A model generated the notes under the pieces. The model saw only the letters and a list, made by a program, of their open reading frames with translations. It was not told the DNA's origin and searched no databases. Made by a program: the position numbers and the translations under genes. A DNA stretch of 64,000 bases from UBA1731 sp045595285 (GTDB lineage: Bacteria; Verrucomicrobiota; Kiritimatiellia; RFP12; UBA1067), in the NCBI GenBank assembly GCA_045595285.1, contig JAZOAC010000138.1:5074-69073 (forward strand), read 5' to 3'. Positions 1 through 7,910 of the stretch are shown here, piece after piece (within the stretch, counting starts at the first letter, position 1; every line of letters begins with the position of its first letter).

Positions 1-643
1 AGGAATAGAGGACACGTACCACGAAATCGCCACGAATCCTGTCCAGCGCCTTAAGCAAAGTGACAAGATTCGGCCTCGACTTTCCCGGGGCCGGCTTGAA
101 GTCCACTCCGTAGAGCATCGGATCCTGCGCAATGACGTTCAGCTCACGCACTCCAGTGCGGACAAAATCACGCGCCTCCTTCAGAATCGCGCTCATCGGA
201 CGCGAACGGTACTTTCCACGAATCGCAGGAATCGCGCAGTATGCGCAACGGTGCGAGCATCCTTCCGCAATCTTCAGATACGCGAAAGCCTTTCCGGAAA
301 GGCGAAGACCGGGAATGCGCTGGCAACCGAACTTCTTGGGGACCCCTTCCCACGAATCGACGCCCTTGAAAAGCGACGCACGTTCGGGATATCGTTCCGG
401 ATAGCAGCCAGCGACGAAAACGCGCTTCACCGCGCCCTTGCGTTTGAGGGATAGGGCTCTTCGAATCTCACGCTCCGCCTCCTCACGGGCGGACTCGATG
501 AACGCGCATGTATTGACGACAAGCGCGTCACAACGGTCAGGGGTGGACGAAAGAGTCCACCCCTCGGAGAGCATGCGACCTACCCGCACCTCGAGATCGG
601 CCGCGTTCTTTGCGCAGCCGAGACTGACCAGCCCTACGGTCAC
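1..643 (-). CDS. rimO: Ribosomal protein S12 methylthiotransferase RimO (partial)
   Basis: N-terminal 214 codons of a radical-SAM methylthiotransferase; the C-terminus lies beyond the window edge. RimO adds a methylthio group to a conserved aspartate of ribosomal protein S12. Reading down from 643, the protein opens with VTVGLVSLGCAKNAADLE, the MTTase N-domain signature, then NTCAFIESAREEA, then the radical-SAM cysteine triad in EGCSHRCAYCAIP followed by IRGKYRSRP, which favours RimO over MiaB. The start is GTG at 643-641. It overlaps the TGA stop of the upstream rpiB-glyA gene as GTGA (640-643), so the two are probably translationally coupled. Its likely substrate S12 is encoded at 6341-6727. 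Confidence 0.9.
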   Translation of the reverse strand, partial: MTVGLVSLGCAKNAADLEVRVGRMLSEGWTLSSTPDRCDALVVNTCAFIESAREEAEREIRRALSLKRKGAVKRVFVAGCYPERYPERASLFKGVDSWEGVPKKFGCQRIPGLRLSGKAFAYLKIAEGCSHRCAYCAIPAIRGKYRSRPMSAILKEARDFVRTGVRELNVIAQDPMLYGVDFKPAPGKSRPNLVTLLKALDRIRGDFVVRVLYS

Positions 644-2307
644 GGAACAGGGAATCCAGCCACGAGCTTGGCGGCTTCCGCCTTCACCTTCTGCTGGAGT
701 TCGACGTTTGTGATGTCAGAAAGGATGTCGGCGATCCAACCGCCTATCTTGGCGGCCTCAGCCTCCTTCATGCCGCGCGTCGTGATGGACGCCGTGCCCA
801 CGCGGATGCCACTCGTCTTGAACGGAGACTCCGTATCATACGGGATCGTGTTCTTGTTCACCACAATGCCGGCATTGTCGAGCGCGGCGGCGGCATCCTT
901 GCCCGTCATGCCCTTCTGCTTGACGTCGACGAGGAAGAGATGATTGTCGGTGCCGCCGCTCACGATGCGGAAACCGCGATCCTGGACCGCCTTGCACATC
1001 GCCTTGCAATTCTTGACAATCTGCGCGGCGTATTCCTTCATCTCGGGCTGCATCCACTCGCGGAAGCAAATCGCCTTGGCGGCGATAATGTTCTCGAGCG
1101 GGCCACCCTGCATTCCGGGGAACACAGCGGAATCGAGCGCCTTGGCGTACTGCTCCTTGCAGAGCACGAGACCGCCACGCGGGCCACGAAGGGTCTTGTG
1201 CGTGGTGGAGGTGACGAAGTCGGCGTAGGGAACTGGCGACTCGTGCGCACCACCGGCGACAAGGCCGGCGATGTGAGCCATGTCCACAAGCATGATCGCA
1301 CCGCACTTGTCGCAGATTTCGCGGATGCGCTTGAAGTCGATCGCACGCGGATAGGCACTGGCGCCGGAAAGGAGAATCTTCGGCCTGACCTCCATAGCCT
1401 GCTTTCCAAGGGCATCATAGTCAAGACACTCAGTCTCACGGTCAACCGTATACGGAACGATGTTGTAGAGCTTGCCCGAGAAGTTGACGGGAGAGCCGTG
1501 GGAGAGGTGACCTCCCTGGTCAAGCGAGAGCGAAAGGATCGTGTCTCCGGGCTTGATCGTGGCGAGATACACCGCCATGTTCGCCGCGCTGCCGCAGTGC
1601 GGCTGGACATTCGCGTGGTCGGCCCCGAACAGCTCGCATGCACGCTTGCGGGCAAGCTCCTCTGCTGCGTCAACAGGCAGGCAACCCGAATACCAGCGTT
1701 TGCCCGGATATCCCTCAGCGTACTTGTTCATCAGCACGCTGCCGGCGGCAAGACGCACCGCGCGGGAAGACGTGTTCTCGGACGCAATAAGGTTGATTTC
1801 GGTATCTTCCTGATCGACCTGAGCCTTGATAGCAGCCCAAACCTCGGCATCCTCCTTCGCGAGGAGGGAGAAATCGGAAAGGCGCTTCGCGCGTTCAAGC
1901 TTTGAGCGGCGGACCGCATGGCGGGCAGTTTCATCGACAGACGCTGCGACAAATGCGTTCAGCATGTCGTAGGCGGTCTTCTCATCCGTCTCGTCTGCAC
2001 CGATGCAGAGGACGTTGGCACCGTTGTGCCTGCGAGCGATCTCGGCCTCGCTGACGGAACGGCAGAGCGCCGCGCGGACGCCCTGGAAGCGGTTTGCCGC
2101 CATAGACATTCCCATACCAGTACGGCAGATGAGAACGCCAAAATCGACATCGCCCTTTGCGACGGCCATGGCGACGTCAGCGGCATAGTCAGGATAATCG
2201 CAAGCTTCAGGATCAAAGCAACCGCAGTCACTGCAATCCTTGAAAGCGGCCATAAGCTTGGCCTTGAGTTCGAATCCGCCGTGATCGGCGCCGATGGCAA
2301 TCTTCAT
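640..2307 (-). CDS. glyA: Fused ribose-5-phosphate isomerase B / serine hydroxymethyltransferase
   Basis: A 555-residue single ORF joining two enzymes. Residues 1 to about 145 are RpiB-like: MKIAIGADHGG at the start, LICRTGMGMSMAAN (the catalytic Cys loop, usually CGTG, here CRTG) and RHNGANVLCIGA. Residues about 150-555 are a complete SHMT with NLIASENTSS, MNKYAEGYPGKRWYSG and the PLP lysine in TTHKTLRGPRGG. RpiB interconverts ribulose-5-P and ribose-5-P; SHMT makes glycine and methylene-THF from serine. I see no stop or frameshift between the halves. The ATG at 2307 follows GAAAGG. The preceding gene is tsaC; in Bacillus the sua5, ywlE, rpiB and glyA homologues are neighbours, so the fusion fits an ancestral gene order. 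Whether the RpiB half is active is unknown. Confidence 0.9.
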   Translation of the reverse strand: MKIAIGADHGGFELKAKLMAAFKDCSDCGCFDPEACDYPDYAADVAMAVAKGDVDFGVLICRTGMGMSMAANRFQGVRAALCRSVSEAEIARRHNGANVLCIGADETDEKTAYDMLNAFVAASVDETARHAVRRSKLERAKRLSDFSLLAKEDAEVWAAIKAQVDQEDTEINLIASENTSSRAVRLAAGSVLMNKYAEGYPGKRWYSGCLPVDAAEELARKRACELFGADHANVQPHCGSAANMAVYLATIKPGDTILSLSLDQGGHLSHGSPVNFSGKLYNIVPYTVDRETECLDYDALGKQAMEVRPKILLSGASAYPRAIDFKRIREICDKCGAIMLVDMAHIAGLVAGGAHESPVPYADFVTSTTHKTLRGPRGGLVLCKEQYAKALDSAVFPGMQGGPLENIIAAKAICFREWMQPEMKEYAAQIVKNCKAMCKAVQDRGFRIVSGGTDNHLFLVDVKQKGMTGKDAAAALDNAGIVVNKNTIPYDTESPFKTSGIRVGTASITTRGMKEAEAAKIGGWIADILSDITNVELQQKVKAEAAKLVAGFPVP

Positions 2308-2336
2308 TTGTGTGGACCTTTCGTAAATTTCCGCAT

Positions 2337-2365
2337 ATTATACCAAAAGCGACCCTGAGGTTCAA
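2337..2365 (-). promoter_or_regulatory. Sigma70-type promoter of rpiB-glyA
   Basis: On the minus strand, -35 TTGAAC (2365-2360), a 17-nt spacer and -10 TATAAT (2342-2337) preceded by TGG (extended -10). It lies about 30 nt before the rpiB-glyA ATG. The rest of the 193-nt gap to tsaC holds only a 14-codon ORF (ATG overlapping the tsaC stop as ATGA), which I cannot support as a gene. Confidence 0.7.
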
Positions 2366-2500
2366 TGGGCATTGCATTTCATTAAAGCGAATCACTGTGC
2401 AGACGAACAATAAAGTCAACAGCCAAACCACCCTACTGGGGCATCAGCCATCTCGCCCGTCAGAAATCGACGCGCAAAATCTCCCTGACTTCCTCGTCCA

Positions 2501-3052
2501 TCATATCTCTACGGCCCCTTTTCTCAAGACCGCAATGGTGCCGTCCGCTTCCACGCGTACGACGGTGGACGCAACGCCGCCAGGCGATGCGCCATCATCA
2601 ACTACCAAATCCGCCGAAAGTCCGATGTCCGCCAAAGCCTGAGGTGCATCAATCGCCGGTCGCCCTCCTGAAAGATTCGCGCTTGTCACCTTCAGAACTC
2701 CACCACACAGCGCGAGAAGCCTACGCGTCCAGGCATGATCCGGCACTCTAAAACCTTCATTGCCCAAGACCATCGTCAAAGCGCCAGGCCAATGTCGTGC
2801 CGCCAGTTCCGACGCCTTTTCCGGGAAGCAAAAACCGAACGCACAGACCGCCGCCGCATCAGCAGCAAGAAACGCGATCTTCTTTCCGCTTTCACGTCCC
2901 TTTATCGTGTACAACCTTTCGACGGCATCCGGGAATGCCGGATGCGCAGCAAGACCATACACCGTGTCCGTGGGAATCACAGCAACACCACCTGAATTAA
3001 GAAGTGCCGCCGCCACTTCAAGCGACACATCATCGCATGGAAGGACTTTCAT
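2501..3052 (-). CDS. tsaC: L-threonylcarbamoyladenylate synthase TsaC/Sua5 (YrdC domain)
   Basis: 183 residues, the size of the short TsaC/YrdC form. The enzyme makes threonylcarbamoyl-AMP for the t6A37 modification of ANN-decoding tRNAs in the cytoplasm. Visible motifs are VIPTDTVYGLAA near the N-terminus, YTIKGRESGKKIAFL, KVTSANLSGG and STVVRVEADGTIAVLRKG at the end. The start is placed at the ATG at 3052 (MKVLPCDD); the ORF runs 41 codons further upstream into secDF territory without any family similarity. It lies 68 nt downstream of secDF, with a strong hairpin in the gap, and upstream of rpiB-glyA. Confidence 0.9.
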   Translation of the reverse strand: MKVLPCDDVSLEVAAALLNSGGVAVIPTDTVYGLAAHPAFPDAVERLYTIKGRESGKKIAFLAADAAAVCAFGFCFPEKASELAARHWPGALTMVLGNEGFRVPDHAWTRRLLALCGGVLKVTSANLSGGRPAIDAPQALADIGLSADLVVDDGASPGGVASTVVRVEADGTIAVLRKGAVEI

Positions 3053-3079
3053 GCACCTTTTCTTCGCGGCCGTCCCTGT

Positions 3080-3112
3080 GATTCCAAGGTGAATCCGATG
3101 CACCTTGGAATC
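3080..3112 (-). terminator. 12-bp perfect stem-loop between secDF and tsaC
   Basis: Arms GATTCCAAGGTG (3080-3091) and CACCTTGGAATC (3101-3112) are perfectly complementary with a 9-nt loop. It begins 8 nt after the secDF stop. Neither strand has a U-tract after the stem, so it may be a weak terminator, an mRNA 3' stabiliser or a processing site rather than a classical intrinsic terminator. Confidence 0.5.
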
Positions 3113-3120
3113 TATTGGAC

Positions 3121-5679
3121 TCAACCCTGCTGGAGCTGTTCCTTGTCGAACTGGGGACGCTTGCCGCGATACCACCAGATCATGATCGGCAATGCGATGA
3201 AGAGCGACGAATACGTACCGGCCATGATGCCGATGAGCATCGTGAGCGCAAAGTCGAAGATGGAACCGTCGCCGAAGCAGAAGAGCGACAACACCGCAAA
3301 GAGAGTCGTGAGAGACGTAATGACCGTACGAGAGAGCGTCATGTTCACAGCTCGGTTGCAGAGATCCTTGAACGGAGTCTTCTGGTCCTTGCGGAGGTCT
3401 TCACGGATGCGGTCGAACACGACGATCGTATCGTTCACGGAGTAGCCGATGATCGTGAGAATCGCCGTCACGACGATGAGCGACACCTGACGTCCGCAAA
3501 GAGAGAAGATACCGAGCGAGATGAGCGCGTCGTGAGCAAGAGCCGCAAGGGCACCGAGACCGAACCCGAACTCAAAGCGGAATCCGACATAGATGAGAAT
3601 CGCACAGAGCGAGAGGATCACGGCCCATGTTCCGGACTTCTTGAGGTCCGCACCGACCATTGAACCGACTTCATCCACTGAAACCTGCTTGAATGCGGCA
3701 TCAGGGAACTTCTCCTGAAGAAGCTTGGTCACGTGGGCGCCGACGTCGCGGTTCTCGAGAGCCTGCCCCTTCACCGTCTCAGCCGTCTCACCCGTCTTCA
3801 CAAGAAGCGTGGTGTCGCCAACGCCCTCCTGATACTGGATGATGGCGGCATTGTCGAAAGAGTCCATCGCCTTGCGAATGTCACCAACGGCAGGCTTCTT
3901 GGCCTGATCCAATGAATACACGATCGAGGTACCGCCCGTGAGATCAACCGCAAGCACACTTGCACGATTAGTGTTGAAACGGAATACAAAGATCGCAAGG
4001 GACACGACGATGACCGCAAGCGAAATGAGAGACATCGTCTTTCCGAGCTTGACGAACGGCACCTTCGGAGTACGCGAGAAAGCCTTGAGCATGCGGAACG
4101 GCTTGGTGCGACCCGCATCGACAAAGTTGTCGAGGAGAAGTCTCGTCACCACAACTGCAGTGAACATGGAAAGCACGACACCGGCGGTGAGCGTAATCGC
4201 GAATCCGCGAACAGGGCCAGTACCGACGATGAAGAGGATGATGCCCGTAACGATCGTCGTGATGTTGGAGTCGAGAATTGCGGTGAACGCGCGGCCGTAG
4301 CCGTTCTTGATTGCGACGCCAGCCGTACGGTTGGCCTCAAACTCCTCGCGGATACGCTCGAAGATCAGCACGTTAGCGTCAACCGCCATGCCAAGCGTAA
4401 GCACGAGACCTGCAATGCCGGGCATCGTGAGCACGGGAAGCGCCAGAGATCCGGAACCACCCATCGTGGCATCCTTGGCGAACACACCGAGAACGTTCGC
4501 AACGAGAACGAGTGCCGCGGGCAGGAGCACCACATCGAGGAAGAGCGCCACATTTGCGACAAGACCGGTAAACCAGTAGTAGAAGAACATGAAGAGTGCC
4601 ACAAGACCAAAACCGAGACCCGCCGCCACGATACCGGCGTTGATTGCATCTTCACCGACCGTAGGGGCGACGGAGGACTCCGCGAGGATCATGAGGGGAG
4701 CGGGAAGCGCACCGGAGTTGAGGTCGTTGGCCAGCTGCTGGGCTTCGGCGGCAGTGAAGTGACCGGTAATCTGCCCGTGCGCACCGATCTCGCTCTGGAG
4801 CACAGGAGCGGATACGAGGATGCCGTCAAGGATGATGGCGAGCTGACGACCGCGGTCCGTGGGGTTCTTGGGACCATGTGCGATATAGTTACGCGTGAGG
4901 GTAGAGAACGTGCGGGCACCGGCAGAGTTGAGCGAGAAGGAAATCGCGAGCGAACCAGCCATGTCGCGCTCGACATGTGCGGAGACGAGCGCATCGCCCG
5001 TCAGCTCCGTCTTGCGGGACACGAAGTTAGGGGAATAGGTGCCGTCGCCATTCTTCTCAAGCATGAACTGATAGCGAGGATCGGGAGACTGGAACGCGGC
5101 GAGACGGGCGGCATAACCCTTCGCGGATGCGATTTCGGCATAGTTCTCGACACGCTCGTAACCGGAACCGCTGGAACTCTTGCGGTAGCCTTCAGGGCTG
5201 ACATCGCGGCTGAGGAGCTTGTTGCAGAGCTCGGCATTGCGCGGATGCGTAAGACGGAACTCGAGGAACGCTGCAGACTGAAGCGAACGCTTCGCCGCCC
5301 TGCGCGTCTCCTCATCGACACCGGGAAGCTGGACGAGAAGGCGATGGTCCTTCATTCCCTGAATGACAGGCTCATTCATACCCATGCCGTCGATGCGGCG
5401 GCGGACAACCTGAATGATTCGGGCGTCACAACCCTGCAGGGTGGCCTGCATCTTCTTTTCAATGGCCCCGATCTCATTGGTAATGGCTGGGTTCTCTGCG
5501 ATAATGGACTCGCGAAGCTTATCCTTATCGACACCCATCGTGAACGAGGTACCGCCTTTCAGATCAAGACCGAAGCGGAGCTTCTCCTTCACCGGGAACG
5601 TAACATATATAGAGAATACCGCGATAATGAGAAGTGCGAGCCACTTCCAGATATCGTTGCGCATCGAATCAGATTTCAT
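3121..5679 (-). CDS. secDF: Protein translocase subunit SecDF (fused SecD-SecF)
   Basis: 852 residues, a SecD-SecF fusion in the inner membrane that uses the proton or sodium gradient to help SecYEG export. The N-terminal TM (WLALLIIAVFSIYVTF) is followed by DLKGGTSFTMG and the large P1 domain. The SecD half ends with GMAVDANVLIFERIREE in TM4 (conserved Asp). The SecF half starts near residue 530 and has VDLTGGTSIVYS and GYSVNDTIVVFDRIRED. The ATG at 5679 has AAGGA 9 nt upstream. A strong promoter precedes it, so it is probably the first gene of a secDF-tsaC unit. Confidence 0.97.
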   Translation of the reverse strand: MKSDSMRNDIWKWLALLIIAVFSIYVTFPVKEKLRFGLDLKGGTSFTMGVDKDKLRESIIAENPAITNEIGAIEKKMQATLQGCDARIIQVVRRRIDGMGMNEPVIQGMKDHRLLVQLPGVDEETRRAAKRSLQSAAFLEFRLTHPRNAELCNKLLSRDVSPEGYRKSSSGSGYERVENYAEIASAKGYAARLAAFQSPDPRYQFMLEKNGDGTYSPNFVSRKTELTGDALVSAHVERDMAGSLAISFSLNSAGARTFSTLTRNYIAHGPKNPTDRGRQLAIILDGILVSAPVLQSEIGAHGQITGHFTAAEAQQLANDLNSGALPAPLMILAESSVAPTVGEDAINAGIVAAGLGFGLVALFMFFYYWFTGLVANVALFLDVVLLPAALVLVANVLGVFAKDATMGGSGSLALPVLTMPGIAGLVLTLGMAVDANVLIFERIREEFEANRTAGVAIKNGYGRAFTAILDSNITTIVTGIILFIVGTGPVRGFAITLTAGVVLSMFTAVVVTRLLLDNFVDAGRTKPFRMLKAFSRTPKVPFVKLGKTMSLISLAVIVVSLAIFVFRFNTNRASVLAVDLTGGTSIVYSLDQAKKPAVGDIRKAMDSFDNAAIIQYQEGVGDTTLLVKTGETAETVKGQALENRDVGAHVTKLLQEKFPDAAFKQVSVDEVGSMVGADLKKSGTWAVILSLCAILIYVGFRFEFGFGLGALAALAHDALISLGIFSLCGRQVSLIVVTAILTIIGYSVNDTIVVFDRIREDLRKDQKTPFKDLCNRAVNMTLSRTVITSLTTLFAVLSLFCFGDGSIFDFALTMLIGIMAGTYSSLFIALPIMIWWYRGKRPQFDKEQLQQG

Positions 5680-5717
5680 CTTTTTTTCCTTATGTGTCCT
5701 AAAAAATAGAAGCTCAA

Positions 5718-5746
5718 ATTATACTATATGCTTGATTTAATTTCAA
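5718..5746 (-). promoter_or_regulatory. Sigma70-type promoter of secDF
   Basis: Minus strand: -35 TTGAAA (5746-5741), exactly 17 nt, then -10 TATAAT (5723-5718), about 38 nt before the secDF start. It is among the best consensus matches in the window. Confidence 0.8.
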
Positions 5747-5761
5747 GCGCATAAAAATATC

Positions 5762-5800
5762 CTGATAAGACAGAAAGCCCCCCGCATAAGCAGAGGGCTT
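5762..5800 (-). terminator. Intrinsic terminator after rpsL-rpsG
   Basis: On the minus strand, AAGCCCTCTGC...GCGGGGGGCTT (5800-5775) forms a GC-rich stem, helped by G-U pairs, followed by TTTCTGTCTT. It starts 28 nt past the rpsG stop. TTTTT on the plus side means it may also work in the opposite direction. Confidence 0.75.
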
Positions 5801-5827
5801 CGTTTTTCGAACCTGTCACTATCGGTG

Positions 5828-6337
5828 TTACCACGCGTAGTGAGCAAACGCCTTGTTGGCCGCGGCCATCTTATGGACGTCGTCACGCTTCTTGATGACG
5901 CTACCCTGCCCCTGGAACGCATCGATGAGCTCATTTGCGACAGCGGCAGGCATGCCCATGCCGTGACGGCCGGAAGCGAACGTCGTCGTCCAGCGGAGCG
6001 CGAGCGAAAGCTGACGGTTGGGGGCGATCGGCACAGGAACCGGATAGGTCGTGCCGCCGACGCGACGCGTCTTTACCTCAACCTGCGGCTTCATCTGATC
6101 GATGGCGGCGGTGAGGACCTCGAGGGCATCGGTGTACTGCTTCTCGTCCTTGACAAACTTCTCAGGGTTCTTCTCAAGTGCTTCCTTGAGCTTGTCGATG
6201 GCACCATAGACAATCTTCTCTGCGGTCGTCTTCTTGCCATCCTTCATCACCACACGGATCATGTGGGCAACGAGCTCCGAATTGTACTTCGGATCGAGGG
6301 TTACGCGCTTTTCAATCTTCTTAGCTCTGCGGGACAT
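5828..6337 (-). CDS. rpsG: 30S ribosomal protein S7
   Basis: 169 residues. S7 nucleates assembly of the 30S head and contacts the E-site tRNA. Recognised by the N-terminus MSRRAKKIEKR, then VAHMIRVVMKDGKKTTAEKIVYGA, RVGGTTYPVPV and LRWTTTFA, ending KAFAHYAW, all in the usual order. It is somewhat longer than the 156-residue E. coli protein. It starts 3 nt after rpsL and is clearly cotranscribed with it. Unlike the classical str operon, no fusA or tuf follows; the unit ends at the terminator at 5762-5800. Confidence 0.98.
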   Translation of the reverse strand: MSRRAKKIEKRVTLDPKYNSELVAHMIRVVMKDGKKTTAEKIVYGAIDKLKEALEKNPEKFVKDEKQYTDALEVLTAAIDQMKPQVEVKTRRVGGTTYPVPVPIAPNRQLSLALRWTTTFASGRHGMGMPAAVANELIDAFQGQGSVIKKRDDVHKMAAANKAFAHYAW

Positions 6338-6340
6338 GGC

Positions 6341-6727
6341 TTACTTACCTTCTTCCTTCTTCTGGCGCTTCATACCGTACTTGGAGCGGCTGCGATTACG
6401 ACCGTTCACGCCGAGAGAGTCAAGCTTACCGCGGATGATGTGGTAACGGACACCAGGAAGGTCCTTCACACGGCCGCCGCGAACGAGCACAACGGAGTGT
6501 TCCTGCAGATTGTGACCTTCACCAGGGATGTATGCCGTAACTTCGGTACCGGTCGTAAGGCGCACACGGGCAACCTTGCGGAGAGCCGAGTTAGGCTTCT
6601 TGGGCGTCATCGTCTTCACGACGAGACACACACCACGGCGCTGAGGGCACTCCTTCAGAGCCGGGGACTTCGAATGCTTTGCAAGCGGCTGGCGCCCCTT
6701 GCGAATCAACTGATTGATTGTCGGCAT
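6341..6727 (-). CDS. rpsL: 30S ribosomal protein S12
   Basis: 128 residues. S12 sits at the decoding centre. It starts MPTINQLIRKGR and contains TMTPKKPNSALRKVARVRL (the streptomycin-related lysine region), EGHNLQEHSVVLVRGGR and KDLPGVRYHIIRG. The aspartate in KDLPGVRYH is the residue RimO thiomethylates in other bacteria, and rimO is at the start of this window. AAGGA lies about 11 nt upstream of the ATG at 6727. It is the first gene of a two-gene rpsL-rpsG operon. Confidence 0.98.
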   Translation of the reverse strand: MPTINQLIRKGRQPLAKHSKSPALKECPQRRGVCLVVKTMTPKKPNSALRKVARVRLTTGTEVTAYIPGEGHNLQEHSVVLVRGGRVKDLPGVRYHIIRGKLDSLGVNGRNRSRSKYGMKRQKKEEGK

Positions 6728-6766
6728 TTAGCTCAATTTCCTTTTGGTTCGAAAAAACGGAGTCGT

Positions 6767-6795
6767 AATATACCAAAAATTGCCTTTCTGCGCAA
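6767..6795 (-). promoter_or_regulatory. Probable promoter of rpsL-rpsG
   Basis: Minus strand: TTGCGC (6795-6790), 17 nt, TATATT (6772-6767) preceded by TGG, an extended -10. It lies about 40 nt upstream of the rpsL ATG in a 112-nt AT-rich gap. Confidence 0.55.
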
Positions 6796-6839
6796 GTCCC
6801 GATTTTATCATAAAAATAAAAGCGAAAATTAAGCTCGTT

Positions 6840-7109
6840 TCATATGAACTCTGGCACGTCCGGCGCCTTGAGATCAAAGGCTGACAACACGAGTTTTCCA
6901 AGGGGATCATCTCTGCGCAGGTCATCATCGGCATGTTCATCAAAGACCTCAAGACCCGTCAGCTGTCGCTCAGTGACGGTAAGGGCCGGACCAAGCATCT
7001 CTCCGCCCTTCAGTTGAGCAGACTTGTCCGAAACAATCTCATGCGCATCTGCAAACCTTGCATCCACAGCACGATTGGCATTTAAGGCAGTGTTCAAATC
7101 GATGTCCAT
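6840..7109 (-). CDS. Small acidic hypothetical protein
   Basis: 89 residues starting MDIDLNTALNANRAVDAR. The ATG at 7109 has GGAGGGG a few nt upstream, an excellent ribosome binding site that decides against the longer reading frame. The protein is soluble and acidic, with VFDEHADDDLRRDDP in the middle and no signal peptide or TM segment. I do not recognise a family. It lies 87 nt downstream of the 187-residue unknown gene on the same strand and upstream of rpsL, so the two unknowns may be cotranscribed and work together. Confidence 0.6.
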   Translation of the reverse strand: MDIDLNTALNANRAVDARFADAHEIVSDKSAQLKGGEMLGPALTVTERQLTGLEVFDEHADDDLRRDDPLGKLVLSAFDLKAPDVPEFI

Positions 7110-7196
7110 AGTTCCCCTCCGAATACAGTACACCACACGGCGCAAAAGGTTACAGGTGCTTCTTAAAATTCATCGTGCATGCAAATGGACGTAAAT

Positions 7197-7760
7197 TCAT
7201 CCGCGCACGGCAAGTGTGAACACTCCGATTACCTTCGCTTCCCCTGGACGTTTAAGCGGGACTTCAACAACCACCTCGTCGTCGTCGGACGGAAGGGAGG
7301 GGAAATCGACGACACCCTGTGCAATTGCCTCCGGCGCATCCTTTTCTCCAACCATTGCGGAAAGAGCATCCATAGGGGCCGAGGCGATGTCCGCATATCC
7401 CACCATAGCCTTCTCCATGAAGTCCGCACCCATCCTCAACGCATATTTCGAGGTAAGACGCGCAAACCTCTTCAGCTTCTGCACCGTCACCGGCTCGGTG
7501 ATCGAAACGGCGAAAGCCGTGCGTCCATCGACATCCTCGCGGAACACGACACGCTTCGCCCATTCTTCAGTGGAGAAATCCACTTTCCCCTTGCGGAATG
7601 TGGCCTCCCGCGCCGCAGACTTGCGGGCTATGCCGGCCCTGGGCCATATCATGTCCACACAGACAAGATTGCGGCTTCTGAGCAGTTTGCGCTCCGGCAG
7701 AGACGCAAGCTCCGCCCTTACAAGAGAGACCTCAAGCATCTTCTTCACTCGTTTCGCCAT
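7197..7760 (-). CDS. Hypothetical protein
   Basis: 187 residues starting MAKRVKKMLEVSLVRAELASLPERK. Probably cytoplasmic: no signal peptide or TM segment. The N-terminal third is basic and the C-terminal part has the acidic run SDDDEVVVEVPL. A hydrophobic face in the middle (MEKAMVGYADIASAPMDALSAMVG) suggests helices. AAGGAGA precedes the ATG. I cannot assign a family. The neighbours are the oad sodium-pump operon upstream, separated by a strong terminator, and the small acidic protein downstream. Confidence 0.65.
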   Translation of the reverse strand: MAKRVKKMLEVSLVRAELASLPERKLLRSRNLVCVDMIWPRAGIARKSAAREATFRKGKVDFSTEEWAKRVVFREDVDGRTAFAVSITEPVTVQKLKRFARLTSKYALRMGADFMEKAMVGYADIASAPMDALSAMVGEKDAPEAIAQGVVDFPSLPSDDDEVVVEVPLKRPGEAKVIGVFTLAVRG

Positions 7761-7851
7761 ATTGCATTTCTCCTTGTGTTAAGATTGTATTCCAAACTCC
7801 TGAAAGTGCGCTTCACCTTGTCTTCGAGCATGGCAACAGTCCTATCTGAGC

Positions 7852-7884
7852 AAAAGGCGGATGACAAATGCCATCCGCCCTTTT
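7852..7884 (-). terminator. Intrinsic terminator of the oad operon
   Basis: Perfect 8-bp stem GGCGGATG/CATCCGCC (7856-7863 with 7872-7879), flanked by AAAA on one side and TTTT on the other, so it reads as a rho-independent terminator in both directions. It lies 27 nt after the oadB stop. Confidence 0.9.
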
Positions 7885-7910
7885 CTGCAAACAACTGCCG
7901 GCGACCGTCT

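Noticed and set aside
2308..2500. Glycine riboswitch before the glyA fusion
   Set aside because: The gap has a normal promoter about 30 nt from the start, leaving no room for an aptamer in the mRNA.
5762..5800. CRISPR or repeat array signals
   Set aside because: No regularly spaced repeats exist here or elsewhere in the window; this is a single terminator hairpin.
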